Of a DNA stretch of 64,000 nt, positions 17,320-25,838 are shown in pieces; position 1 is the first letter of the stretch; each line of letters begins with the position of its first letter. The notes under the pieces are model-generated. The model was not told the origin of the DNA. It did no database searches and worked only from the letters and a program-made list of their open reading frames with translations. The DNA comes from CBHTSZ01 sp966095765 (GTDB lineage: Bacteria; Patescibacteriota; Saccharimonadia; Saccharimonadales; Saccharimonadaceae). The stretch is from the NCBI GenBank assembly GCA_966095765.1, contig CBHTSZ010000002.1:1-64000 (forward strand). Reading direction: 5' to 3'. A program made the translations under genes and the position numbers.

Positions 17320-18432
17320 ATGAAAAGGTCCACCACAAACCACTTCAGCGTCAGATTTAAACGGGTATTTCTCATCCCCGTCATTGCTGTCCTCGGTTTG
17401 TTGCCAGTAAGTACTGCGTTTGCTGATCGTTTCGATGATCAGATCAACCAGCTGCAAAATGAAATCAACAGCTACCAAGCAGAGGCAGGGCGTCTTCGTG
17501 CTGAAGCTGATACGCTACAGAACGCCGTAAACGCACTGAATGCACAAAAGCTGGCCATCCAGGCACAGCTCGATCTCACGCAGACCAAGCTCAACCAGCT
17601 AAACGCTGATATCGAAGCCAATCAAAAGAAGCTTGAAAAGCAGCAGATGGTGCTCGGTGCAACTATCTCTGATCTGTCTGCAGAGAGTTCAACCAGCCCG
17701 ATCGAGTTGCTTGCAGGTAGCAACAGTATCGGTGATTTCATTGACCGCCAGGAATACCGAAGCTCTGTCCAGGAACAGATTGAGAATGCCATCAAGGAAG
17801 TAAAAGCCCTCAAAGCGAAACTTGCCGCACAAAAGGTTGAGGTTGAAAAAGTCCTCGCCGACCAAACTGCACAGCGCAACGATCTCGCTGCCAAAGAAGC
17901 TGAGCAGGCAAACCTGCTTGCGCAGACGCAGGGCCAGGAAGCTGCATACCAGAATATGATCGGCTCGAAAAGCTCCGAGATCTCAAGTCTCCGCGCCCAG
18001 CAGGCTGCAGCAAACGCTCGCTTTATCGGTACGGCTGGTAGTGGTCCTGCCTGTGGTGGTGGCTACCCAGGCCAATGGTGTAACGTTCCGATGGACACCG
18101 TCGTTGACAACTGGGGCATGTACAACCGCGAATGTGTGAGCTATACAGCCTTCCGTGTCGCAGCTTCAGGACGCCACATGCCTTACTGGGGTGGTGTTGG
18201 TAACGCCAACCAGTGGGACGACAATGCACGTGCCCAGGGTATTCCAGTCGACTACAACCCACAGGTTGGTGACGTTGCGATTTCAAACGCCGGCTACTAC
18301 GGCCACGCAATGTACGTCGAAGCAGTCCACGGCGACGGTACGATCAGCATCAGCCAGTACAATGCTGACTGGCGCGGTACCTACAGTACGAACCGTATCA
18401 GCGTCGGCAACCTCGTCTTCATCCACTTCTAG
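17320..18432 (+). CDS. PcsB-like secreted peptidoglycan hydrolase (coiled coil + CHAP)
   Basis: A 370-aa protein with a signal peptide (1-36), a long coiled-coil region (about 37-235) rich in Gln, Ala and Leu, and a C-terminal CHAP amidase/endopeptidase domain (about 250-370) with catalytic Cys272 (RECVSYTAF) and His329 (YYGHAMYVE). This is the architecture of Streptococcus PcsB, the hydrolase activated by FtsEX, and it lies directly after ftsEX. The ATG at 17320 has GGTAGGAG upstream; a consensus promoter at 17278-17306 allows separate control. Confidence 0.9.
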   Translation: MKRSTTNHFSVRFKRVFLIPVIAVLGLLPVSTAFADRFDDQINQLQNEINSYQAEAGRLRAEADTLQNAVNALNAQKLAIQAQLDLTQTKLNQLNADIEANQKKLEKQQMVLGATISDLSAESSTSPIELLAGSNSIGDFIDRQEYRSSVQEQIENAIKEVKALKAKLAAQKVEVEKVLADQTAQRNDLAAKEAEQANLLAQTQGQEAAYQNMIGSKSSEISSLRAQQAAANARFIGTAGSGPACGGGYPGQWCNVPMDTVVDNWGMYNRECVSYTAFRVAASGRHMPYWGGVGNANQWDDNARAQGIPVDYNPQVGDVAISNAGYYGHAMYVEAVHGDGTISISQYNADWRGTYSTNRISVGNLVFIHF

Positions 18433-18470
18433 TAGAACACCTCTTTAAAGTTGCCTGAAACTCATGACGC

Positions 18471-18482
18471 TCATGCTAGTAT
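18471..18482 (+). promoter_or_regulatory. Extended -10 promoter of the S41 protease gene
   Basis: TCATGCTAGTAT (18471-18482) matches an extended -10 box; the same string lies before the minus-strand surface gene starting at 50094. No good -35 is seen. The ATG at 18486 is too close to this box to be the usual start; the ATG at 18519, preceded by GGGAG, is preferred. Confidence 0.55.
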
Positions 18483-18518
18483 AGAATGAGTAAAATAGCT
18501 GATACCTCGGGAGTACTC

Positions 18519-19718
18519 ATGTCAAAATCTGTTACCAAAAAATCGTTTTGGGCACAAAGCGTTCCGCTGCCAACTGTCATCCTCGTTGCCGTCTTTGTCG
18601 CGATCGTCTCGTTCGTCGGCGGCACTCGATCAGACGAGATTGTCGCACGATTTGACGCAAGGCGTAATCCGGCTAGCCTCGACTTCTCATCGCTAAACGA
18701 TGTCTACAGCGTGCTCAGGAGCAAATACGATGGCAAGCTGGATACCCAGACGCTCATCGACGGCGCGAAGCATGGATTGGTCGAAGCAACCGGCGATCCA
18801 TATACGACATACTTTACCGCCAAGGAGGCCGCAGAGTTCGAGAGTGACCTCGAAGGAAGTTTCCAGGGTATTGGTGCCGAGCTCGGTAAGCGTAACGACC
18901 AGCTCGTTATCATCAGCACGCTCGACGAAAGCCCTGCAAAGCAAGCGGGACTGCTCGCAAATGACATTATCGTCGGGGTAAATGGCGACGATGCTACGCA
19001 CTGGACTGTCGAGCAGGCTGTCAGCAAGATCCGTGGCGAGAAGGGAACGACCGTCAAGATTTCGGTACTCCGTGGCGAACAGGGCCTCAAGGAATTCTCC
19101 ATCACCCGTGCGGCCATCACGAATCCAAGCGTCAAGAGTGAGATTACGCCAGAAAACATCGGTATTCTCCGTATCTCACGCTTTGGTGAAACCGATACGA
19201 CGACGCTCAGTCGCAAGGCGGCCGAGGAGTTCAAGGCTGCGGGCGTAAAAGCGGTCATCTTGGATCTTCGCGGCAATGGCGGCGGCTACCTTACGGCAGC
19301 ACGCGAGGTCTCGAGCCTCTGGCTTGAAGACAAAGTGGTCGTGACCGAGCGCCAGAACGGTGTGGTCGTTGACTCGCTTCGCTCTGATAACGATGCACCG
19401 CTCAAGGGCATCAAGACGATCGTACTCATCGACGGCGGCAGTGCATCGGCTTCAGAGATCGTTGCCGGTGCATTGAGCGACCACGGCGTCGCAACCCTCG
19501 TCGGTGAAAAGTCATTCGGCAAGGGTAGCGTCCAGACAATCGAAGACATCACCGGTGGCGGTAAGCTCAAGGTAACGATCGCCAAGTGGTACACGCCAAA
19601 TGGCAAAAACATCAACAAAGAGGGTATCAAGCCTTCGGTCGAAGTGAAACTGACTGCAGATGACGTCAACGCAAACCGCGACCCACAGAAGGATAAAGCA
19701 CTCGAACTCGCACGCTAA
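18519..19718 (+). CDS. S41 family C-terminal processing protease (CtpA-like)
   Basis: A 399-aa serine protease with an N-terminal membrane anchor (about 12-32), an N-terminal cap, a PDZ domain (LDESPAKQAGLLANDIIVGVNG) and the catalytic core. The nucleophile Ser is in GGSASASEIVAGAL and the general-base Lys in GEKSFGKGSVQ. Such proteases trim or activate cell-wall enzymes, which fits its position after ftsEX and the CHAP hydrolase. The start at 18519 is supported by GGGAG. Confidence 0.93.
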   Translation: MSKSVTKKSFWAQSVPLPTVILVAVFVAIVSFVGGTRSDEIVARFDARRNPASLDFSSLNDVYSVLRSKYDGKLDTQTLIDGAKHGLVEATGDPYTTYFTAKEAAEFESDLEGSFQGIGAELGKRNDQLVIISTLDESPAKQAGLLANDIIVGVNGDDATHWTVEQAVSKIRGEKGTTVKISVLRGEQGLKEFSITRAAITNPSVKSEITPENIGILRISRFGETDTTTLSRKAAEEFKAAGVKAVILDLRGNGGGYLTAAREVSSLWLEDKVVVTERQNGVVVDSLRSDNDAPLKGIKTIVLIDGGSASASEIVAGALSDHGVATLVGEKSFGKGSVQTIEDITGGGKLKVTIAKWYTPNGKNINKEGIKPSVEVKLTADDVNANRDPQKDKALELAR

Positions 19719-19759
19719 GTGCTTGTGACTGCTAAAGGCTTGGGGTACACTACACGTAT

Positions 19760-20155
19760 ATGGAAGAAAAAAAGAAAATCCTGCTAGTCGAAGACGACGC
19801 CGCACTTGCAAACGTCTACAAAACTCGTCTCGAAATGGAAGGTTTCGATGTCCGTCACGTCGATAACGGCGAAGACGCACTGACAAATGCTCGCGAGTAC
19901 CGCCCGGACCTCATCGTCCTCGATGTCATGATGCCAAAGATCAATGGCTTTGACGTGCTTGACTTGCTCCGAAACACGCCTGAGACGATGAGCATGCGTG
20001 TCATCATGATGACCGCGCTCAGCCAAGCGAAAGACAAGGAACGTGCCGAGAAACTCGGCGCAGACGACTACCTGGTGAAGTCGCAGGTGGTGATCAGCGA
20101 TGTTGTTGCCCGTATCAAACATCACCTTGGTATAGACACTCCAGCCGCGTCATAA
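19760..20155 (+). CDS. Single-domain response regulator
   Basis: A 131-aa CheY-like receiver. The phospho-acceptor is Asp55 (IVLDVMMPK), the acidic pocket EDD is at 11-13, the switch Thr is at 85 and the conserved Lys107 is in DDYLVKSQ. No output domain is present, so it must act by protein contact. A TACACT box ends eight bases before the ATG and there is no ribosome site. It is followed eight bases later by an unknown gene. The partner kinase is not adjacent. Confidence 0.92.
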   Translation: MEEKKKILLVEDDAALANVYKTRLEMEGFDVRHVDNGEDALTNAREYRPDLIVLDVMMPKINGFDVLDLLRNTPETMSMRVIMMTALSQAKDKERAEKLGADDYLVKSQVVISDVVARIKHHLGIDTPAAS

Positions 20156-20163
20156 CTCTCGCC

Positions 20164-20631
20164 ATGAAACAGGAAACCATATCGCCTCCCGAGCCTCTCG
20201 AGGGGCGATATGTGTCTAGCGAGATTATACTAGGCGTTTCACGTGCGTTGCTCGTAAACACTGCTGACTACGTCGAGTATATCGAGGCGAGCACCCAGTC
20301 ATACGACGCGCATGCATATGATGACGCAGCATGGGATCTTCTCAAGCACTTCTATGAACTCGCAGCTTTCCAGATGCCTGATGCGGTGATCGACCGAAGG
20401 CTTTTTCCGGACGGAGATACGACTCAGCCGGCTACAGTTCTGAGGGCGATGGAGGAAGTGCTTGCCTCATGGCAACGGGGCGGGATCGTCACTTCACAGC
20501 AGGAACCGCTCCGTGAGTTTACGCTCTGGCTCCTCGAGGCACAGCGAGCGATCGCAAATGAGGTTGAAGATAGTGACCTCAGGTGCCGTATCGAACGGGG
20601 TGTCAATATGGCCGAAAAACGTCTAGTATAA
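20164..20631 (+). CDS. Hypothetical protein, 155 aa
   Basis: Not recognised. It is soluble and predicted mostly helical, with an acidic middle (YDAHAYDDAAWDLLKHFYELAAF). There is no signal or membrane segment. The ATG lies eight bases after the response regulator, so the two are probably co-transcribed and this could be its partner; that is a guess from position only. Confidence 0.6.
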   Translation: MKQETISPPEPLEGRYVSSEIILGVSRALLVNTADYVEYIEASTQSYDAHAYDDAAWDLLKHFYELAAFQMPDAVIDRRLFPDGDTTQPATVLRAMEEVLASWQRGGIVTSQQEPLREFTLWLLEAQRAIANEVEDSDLRCRIERGVNMAEKRLV

Positions 20632-20706
20632 CCACAAGCGTATATTGACAAATAGGCAATTTTTTGCTAATATAAATGTACAGCTTATAAAAACAAAAAC
20701 ATATCT

Positions 20707-21795
20707 ATGTCCGAGCACCTTCCAGAATCTTCAAACGAGAGACACGGCAGCCCAAAGCCTCACTTCGAGTTTGCGAAACCACTTGACCATAACCCAGACC
20801 CTAAGGCACCGCGCTATGAGATGCAGGATCAGCCGGGCGAGACGCTACCTGTTTTAACAAGCGAGCAGCTTAAACTCATGGGCGATCTCAGGCCCGAGGA
20901 ATGGACAAGCGAAACGCTTGACTCCCTAGGATTGCCGGTAGGTGAGGGAATCACTGCCGTCTCGGTTGATGGTGAGAAGCGGTATGTGAACATTGGCCTT
21001 GACGATTACGGGGTGACTGTTCCTGTGGACCGCATAAAACTTACTAGTACAGAGGCATCTGAAGCCTCACCGGAATCGGTTCAGGCCGAAGCGATCGATC
21101 TGAAGCATGAGCTTGCCACAGAACTTATTCCCGATACTGAAACGGTCGATAGGTTCATGATCGAACTTACTCACACCGATGGCGCCCAATATGCACGCCG
21201 TAATCGCGAGGAGGCCGTACAGGCACTCGATCTAGCGGTCCGAGGTGCTCTAAACGGCGAAAGCCAGCTTTCTCGGCACGTACTGGAGCCTCTTCTCGAA
21301 GACCTTCTTCGGATAGGCGGAGTGATGTACGAGGCAAAAAACTACATGCCACAAGGTGATTCGATCTATCAGCTAGCTTCACGTGTCCATGCATCAGCTG
21401 GACGTGTCGAAGGCATGGCTGGCGAGTACTTTAAAGGCCGCGACTATGATGCAAGCCAAGAAGGTGAGCTGGCACATGATATTCAGATGGTAAAGATGCA
21501 CCAGTTTGAGATGAGCTCATTGATGAGTGAGCAACTTGCTGGTCTCGTTGACGGTATCGATAGTGACGATAGGACGATTAGCGATGCGCTTTCGGAATTT
21601 AATCGCATCGCTGTATATACCGATGATCTCAATGACGAGCATACACTCAACTCACTTTTCCGTGTCACGCAGAACCTGCTGGAGGCCATCAAGGAATCGG
21701 ACGAGAAACAATACAAGATCGATAGTACGGTCGCTGAAGTGAAGCGCCATAGCGACGAACTGAAGCACATCATTGAGAAGTTCGCGAGAGCGTAG
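20707..21795 (+). CDS. Hypothetical protein, 362 aa
   Basis: Not recognised. The N-terminal 50 residues are Pro- and charge-rich and look disordered. A small beta-like unit follows (GITAVSVDGEKRYVNIGLDDYGVTV, about 78-102), then a long helical region (about 130-362). The last 60 residues could form a coiled coil. It is cytoplasmic, as no membrane segment is seen. It sits upstream of a strong bidirectional terminator shared with rpmA. Confidence 0.6.
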   Translation: MSEHLPESSNERHGSPKPHFEFAKPLDHNPDPKAPRYEMQDQPGETLPVLTSEQLKLMGDLRPEEWTSETLDSLGLPVGEGITAVSVDGEKRYVNIGLDDYGVTVPVDRIKLTSTEASEASPESVQAEAIDLKHELATELIPDTETVDRFMIELTHTDGAQYARRNREEAVQALDLAVRGALNGESQLSRHVLEPLLEDLLRIGGVMYEAKNYMPQGDSIYQLASRVHASAGRVEGMAGEYFKGRDYDASQEGELAHDIQMVKMHQFEMSSLMSEQLAGLVDGIDSDDRTISDALSEFNRIAVYTDDLNDEHTLNSLFRVTQNLLEAIKESDEKQYKIDSTVAEVKRHSDELKHIIEKFARA

Positions 21796-21800
21796 TCGCA

Positions 21801-21836
21801 ACTAAAAACCTCCCGAGTGGGAGGTTTTTAGTTTTC
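21801..21836. terminator. Strong bidirectional terminator
   Basis: A perfect 14-bp stem (ACTAAAAACCTCCC / GGGAGGTTTTTAGT) with a GAGT loop between the convergent 362-aa gene and rpmA. T-runs are available on both strands. Confidence 0.92.
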
Positions 21837-21845
21837 TCTCAGAGA

Positions 21846-22118
21846 TTACTCTACGACAACTTGGGTGCGGCGAGCAGTCTTGCCGGTGAAACGGCGAGTC
21901 TTTACCTGGCGGAAGCCAACGACGCCGTCTTTTTCAGCGTGAATGGTAAAGTTACGGCTCATGTAGGTGCCAGGACCTGCTTGCTTGGTTTCGCCAACCT
22001 GACGGACGAGAACTTCACCAGCAGAAACCTTTTGGCCGCCAAATCGCTTGACGCCAAGGCGCTGTCCGGGACTGTCGTGGACGTTTTTACTTGATCCACC
22101 TGCTTTAACTTTTGACAT
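21846..22118 (-). CDS. rpmA: 50S ribosomal protein L27 (bL27)
   Basis: A 90-aa bL27, which reaches into the peptidyl-transferase centre. The N-terminus MSKVKAGGSSKNVHDSPGQRLG replaces the usual MAHKKGGGSSRNGRDS, but the core (GVKRFGGQKVSAG and the FTIHAEKDGVV segment) is clear. There is no Firmicutes-type cleavable N-terminal extension. It starts only three bases after the methyltransferase gene that ends at 22122, so the two form one unit; the common L21 partner (rplU) is not adjacent. Confidence 0.95.
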   Translation of the reverse strand: MSKVKAGGSSKNVHDSPGQRLGVKRFGGQKVSAGEVLVRQVGETKQAGPGTYMSRNFTIHAEKDGVVGFRQVKTRRFTGKTARRTQVVVE

Positions 22119-22121
22119 ATA

Positions 22122-23312
22122 TTACTCCTTAGTCAGTACTACTAATTCGCGGCCCGTAACCTGGTCTGTCCTGTGATAGACGAGATCCTCACGATTAGCG
22201 TGCACAAAATCTATACGATTGTAACCCAAACTCTCGAGGTCGTCAAGGGCTGGCAGGTGGTAAATTTGACCCCGAACAAACCAAGCTGGAGCAGCGATGC
22301 AGAGCGGTGTGCCGGGTTTCAGTTGTGAGCCGATGTTACGCAGGAACTTACGCATGATAACGTTACAGGTCTGGATCGTTTCCATGAGTGCCTCTTTGGA
22401 AGGCTCAGAGGCAAACGGGTGACCGAGGTAGCCTTCGCAGGCGACTATGTCGACGGGTTGGCGCCAGGTGTGATCGGTCGCATCGGCGGTTTCATAGAAA
22501 ACTTCGGTGGTCATGCGGTACTTTTCCGTCAGCCAGTTGAGGTTGTCGCGGCTGAAACGCACCATCTTTTCGCTGATGTCGGTCCCATACACCGAGTAGC
22601 CCATGAGCGCTGCCTCTTGCAGGACGACGCCAGTGCCGCAGAACGGATCGAGCACAGTGAGGCCTTCGGTTTTAGGTGCTGCCACGCCAGTGCGCTTTTC
22701 GTCGAGCGTAAAAGCAGCCAGGTTGATGATGGTCTGAGCGAGCTTTGGAGGAAGCATGCCAACAAAGGTATCGCGGTGTGGGCGTTCCTGGTCGCGTTTG
22801 CGGTAGGCATCGATACCCTGGACATCGGTAGCACGGGCGATGATCATCGAGTCTCCGTCACGAATCACCATGATTTCGCAACCACGTTCGTCGGTGAGGT
22901 TGTTGTGGTACGTCTGCGCGCTTGAGAGGGCTAACTCGGTGTTAGGAACGACTCGAACAGATTGACCGGCAGTTTTGAGAGCTTTTTTCAGGGTGAGTGT
23001 ATTGGCGTTGAGTTTTGCAACCGGCATAGCAAGGTCGTAGAGGCTGATGCCGAGCTTGAGTTTGCCTTCAACGTTACCGACGTGGCTCGGGAGATTTTTC
23101 TGCAGATAGGCGAACGCTTTTTGTGGGTTAGTGCCAAGCAGCGTCGTGAGAACGATTCCCGCTTTGCTTGAGCCGCCAAGGCGTTTAAAGTCAACATCAC
23201 CGTCAACAAGTGCGGCGGTTTTTCCGGCAGGACGAACAGCTTCAGAGCCATAGAGGGCTTCGAGTTCGGCAAGACCGATAGCCGGCTGGCGGCCAAGGAT
23301 ACAAATAGTCAT
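22122..23312 (-). CDS. Trm11/UPF0020-like RNA methyltransferase
   Basis: A 396-aa two-part enzyme. The N-terminal 150 residues resemble the ferredoxin-like/THUMP region of tRNA guanosine methyltransferases. The C-terminal Rossmann domain has a clear SAM motif (LDPFCGTGVVLQEAALMG) and motif II acidic residue (YGTDISEKMV). At motif IV, where D/N-P-P-Y is expected, it reads CEGYLGHPF, which may change target or chemistry. The ATG at 23312 is chosen over the GTG at 23318 because a TATACT box ends seven bases upstream of it. Confidence 0.8.
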   Translation of the reverse strand: MTICILGRQPAIGLAELEALYGSEAVRPAGKTAALVDGDVDFKRLGGSSKAGIVLTTLLGTNPQKAFAYLQKNLPSHVGNVEGKLKLGISLYDLAMPVAKLNANTLTLKKALKTAGQSVRVVPNTELALSSAQTYHNNLTDERGCEIMVIRDGDSMIIARATDVQGIDAYRKRDQERPHRDTFVGMLPPKLAQTIINLAAFTLDEKRTGVAAPKTEGLTVLDPFCGTGVVLQEAALMGYSVYGTDISEKMVRFSRDNLNWLTEKYRMTTEVFYETADATDHTWRQPVDIVACEGYLGHPFASEPSKEALMETIQTCNVIMRKFLRNIGSQLKPGTPLCIAAPAWFVRGQIYHLPALDDLESLGYNRIDFVHANREDLVYHRTDQVTGRELVVLTKE

Positions 23313-23319
23313 GAGCACC

Positions 23320-23325
23320 AGTATA
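23320..23325 (-). promoter_or_regulatory. -10 box of a leaderless methyltransferase transcript
   Basis: On the minus strand TATACT ends seven bases before the ATG at 23312, with no ribosome site between. It drives the methyltransferase-rpmA pair. Confidence 0.6.
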
Positions 23326-23426
23326 GGTTCAATCTGTCAGGTATGCCATAGCAACACAAAAACAGATCTTTCTATCCTGAAAGCGCCTAGTCGGCCATAA
23401 ACAGCGTTTTCTCACTCACCATATGT

Positions 23427-23438
23427 ATCCATATGGAT
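23427..23438. promoter_or_regulatory. 12-bp palindrome in a divergent promoter region
   Basis: ATCCATATGGAT is a perfect palindrome, preceded by a direct copy of CCATATG at 23419-23425. It lies between the divergent promoters at 23320 and 23506, a plausible regulator site. The rest of the 199-base region holds nothing else I can identify. Confidence 0.3.
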
Positions 23439-23505
23439 CAATCGAAGAACGCGGTCTCTAGCTCGGCCATCCATCATCCAGGATGAGATAGATCTGCATT
23501 TGCGT

Positions 23506-23511
23506 TACTAT
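23506..23511 (+). promoter_or_regulatory. -10 box of a leaderless transcript
   Basis: TACTAT ends six bases before the ATG at 23518. AGAGGT lies between but would not be transcribed if initiation is at the usual distance. Confidence 0.5.
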
Positions 23512-23517
23512 AGAGGT

Positions 23518-24549
23518 ATGTCATTCCGTACGTGGCTCAACATACTAACGGCCGTCATCATCGTTGTCACACTCTGGGCGCTTCGCGACGAATTACTTCG
23601 AGCGTGGGAACTGCTCGGACGGGTTGATATATGGATTTTGGCGCTCATCGTCCCGCTGCAATTTTTGAGCTACTACGCCGGTGGAGCAGCAATGTTTTCA
23701 TATCTCAAGCGGCAAGGGCATGCCAAGGATGTGAAGCCGTGGGACATGTCCCGTATGGCGCTCGAGCTGAACTTTGTGAATCACATATTACCAACGGCCG
23801 GCCTATCAGGCGCGTCCTATATGACCTGGCGGCTCAGTAAGCTCGGCTTTGGGTCGGGTAGGGCAACGCTCGCTCAGGTAGTGCGCCTCGCCACAACCTT
23901 CGCGGCCTATGTCGTACTCCTGCTCATCGCAGTTGTTGCAGTCACGCTTGATACTGGCGTAAACCGCCTGACGATCCTTGCCACATCGGCACTGGCGAGC
24001 ACCATCATCATCGGCATGATGATCGTCTGGTATGTGATCGACAGCGAACGGCGGCTCGAAAAGTTTTCCCAAGGCCTGTCACGTCTGATTAATGGGTTTG
24101 GCCGGCGAGTTCTCAGGCGTAAAAAAGATCTACTACAAAAGCGAAAGATTAAAAAGTTCTTTGAAGAACTGCAGGATGATTACCGAGCGCTCAAACGCGA
24201 GCCGCGTTTGCTTGTTCGACCGTTTCTGTGGGGTATCGTTTTTAACTTGACGGAAGTTGGGTTGTTCTTCTTTACCTTCCTGGCGCTCGGTACGCTCGTG
24301 AATCCAGCCGCTATCCTGCTTGCTATGGGCGTGGCGGCGCTCGTCGGGGCGTTTCTCATCACTCCAGGGGGAGCTGGTGGGTACGAGGCCATGATGGTGT
24401 TGATGCTCACTGCAGCCGGTATCCCGGGTGCTACTGTGATCGCCGGCGTGCTGCTTGCACGAGTTATCCTGATCTTGCTCACGATCGGCAGTGGCTACGT
24501 GTTCTATCAACTGGCGTTAGGAAAATATGGAAAACAACCCGCAGCCTAG
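23518..24549 (+). CDS. Lysylphosphatidylglycerol synthase-like transmembrane protein (UPF0104)
   Basis: A 343-aa polytopic membrane protein with about eight hydrophobic segments and a basic cytoplasmic loop near 195-230 (RRKKDLLQKRKIKKF). The family signature TPGGAGGYEAMMVLML in the C-terminal part is that of the flippase-like domain of MprF/AglD proteins. The aminoacyl-transferase half of MprF is absent, so it is probably a lipid flippase. Its end overlaps xseA by 23 bases. Confidence 0.8.
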   Translation: MSFRTWLNILTAVIIVVTLWALRDELLRAWELLGRVDIWILALIVPLQFLSYYAGGAAMFSYLKRQGHAKDVKPWDMSRMALELNFVNHILPTAGLSGASYMTWRLSKLGFGSGRATLAQVVRLATTFAAYVVLLLIAVVAVTLDTGVNRLTILATSALASTIIIGMMIVWYVIDSERRLEKFSQGLSRLINGFGRRVLRRKKDLLQKRKIKKFFEELQDDYRALKREPRLLVRPFLWGIVFNLTEVGLFFFTFLALGTLVNPAAILLAMGVAALVGAFLITPGGAGGYEAMMVLMLTAAGIPGATVIAGVLLARVILILLTIGSGYVFYQLALGKYGKQPAA

Positions 24550-25663
24550 CTTTACTGTTTCCGAGGCTATCGCGGTCATCAACCAGACTCTCGAGTATGC
24601 CTATCCGACGATAGTCGTCGAGGGTGAGGTGACGAGCTTTAAGGTCAACCAAAACAAGTGGGTATTTTTCGATATAAAGGACAGTGAAGGTACGCTGAAC
24701 TGTTTTATGAGCGTGCACCAGCTTAGGACGCAGCTCGAGGACGGCATGCGCGTACGGGTTGTCGCGCAACCGAGAATTGCCAGGTGGGGTCGGTTCAGCT
24801 TGACGGTTCGCGATGTGCAGCCGGTCGGTGAAGGGAGTCTCAAGCGTGCGTTTGAGCTGCTCAGAGCAAAGCTGGAAAAAGAAGGACTATTCAATCCTGA
24901 TCGCAAACGAACCTTGCCGAGTTTGCCGAGCCGGATTGGTGTTATTAGCTCGACGGCAGCGGCGGGGTACGGTGACTTCGTGAAGATCCTCAGTGAACGC
25001 TGGGGCGGTGTCGAGCTCATCGTGGCGCATACGCAGGTGCAGGGCATGGACGCGCCCCGGCAGATCGTTCGAGCGCTTGAACATTTTAACCAAATGGCCG
25101 AGCCGGTCGACGTGATCGCCATCATCCGTGGCGGCGGTAGTGCTGATGATCTTGCCGCGTTCAACGACGAGCCGCTCGTGCGTGCGATCGCGGGTTCACG
25201 CATCCCGACGATCGTCGGTGTGGGACATGAAGTCGATGTCAGTCTCGCTGATATGGCGGCTGACGTGCGCGCTGCAACACCGAGCAATGCGGCTCAGATA
25301 CTGGTGCCGGACAGACGCGAGATCTACGCACAGGTACGGGCAAATGTAGGGACGATGGTGGGTGCGATCAGCTCGCTCTATGCGCAACAACTCAAGCTCG
25401 TGGCCGAGCAGCGAGAGCGGTTACTTGGTGGCGTACAGCAGGTGTATAAACGTGCCGAAGATCGCTACCAGCAGCTCACGGCAGTGCTCGCACAGCTTGA
25501 TCCACGCACGGCCTTGAAACGTGGCTACGCACTGGTTTTTGATACAAATGGCAAAGCAATTAGCGATCGTAAAGTCACAGTTGGCGACACGCTTATGATC
25601 GAAACAAACCGATATAATATAACCGCAGGAGTACAAGATGTCACAGAAAAACTTACGCGCTAA
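24527..25663 (+). CDS. xseA: Exodeoxyribonuclease VII large subunit
   Basis: A 378-aa catalytic subunit that degrades single-stranded DNA from both ends. The N-terminal OB fold (VVEGEVTSFKVNQNKWVFFDIKD), the nuclease core (RIGVISSTAAAGYGDF, IIRGGGSADDLAAFNDE, VGHEVDVSLADMAADVRAATPS) and a shortened coiled-coil tail are all recognisable. It is shorter than the E. coli protein (about 456 aa), mainly in the coiled coil. It overlaps xseB by 26 bases, consistent with balanced synthesis. Confidence 0.96.
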   Translation: MENNPQPSFTVSEAIAVINQTLEYAYPTIVVEGEVTSFKVNQNKWVFFDIKDSEGTLNCFMSVHQLRTQLEDGMRVRVVAQPRIARWGRFSLTVRDVQPVGEGSLKRAFELLRAKLEKEGLFNPDRKRTLPSLPSRIGVISSTAAAGYGDFVKILSERWGGVELIVAHTQVQGMDAPRQIVRALEHFNQMAEPVDVIAIIRGGGSADDLAAFNDEPLVRAIAGSRIPTIVGVGHEVDVSLADMAADVRAATPSNAAQILVPDRREIYAQVRANVGTMVGAISSLYAQQLKLVAEQRERLLGGVQQVYKRAEDRYQQLTAVLAQLDPRTALKRGYALVFDTNGKAISDRKVTVGDTLMIETNRYNITAGVQDVTEKLTR

Positions 25664-25835
25664 ATTAGATGAGTTGCAGCAGATCGTGTCGAGCTTTGAC
25701 CGGGATGATCTGAGCGTTGAGGATGCACTCGAGCAGTTCGAGAAGGGTAGTAAGCTGTCGGAAGATATCGAAAAACAGCTCAGCGAGCTTAAGACTAAGA
25801 TCACCGTGCTCAAAGAGCGGTTCGATCAAGAATAA
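25638..25835 (+). CDS. xseB: Exodeoxyribonuclease VII small subunit
   Basis: A 65-aa helical hairpin subunit. The family pattern is visible: KLDELQQIVSSFDRDDLSVEDALEQFEKG. Several small subunits wrap the coiled-coil tail of XseA. It starts inside xseA with an AGGAG site and ends three bases before the methyltransferase gene. Confidence 0.93.
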   Translation: MSQKNLRAKLDELQQIVSSFDRDDLSVEDALEQFEKGSKLSEDIEKQLSELKTKITVLKERFDQE

Positions 25836-25838
25836 TCG

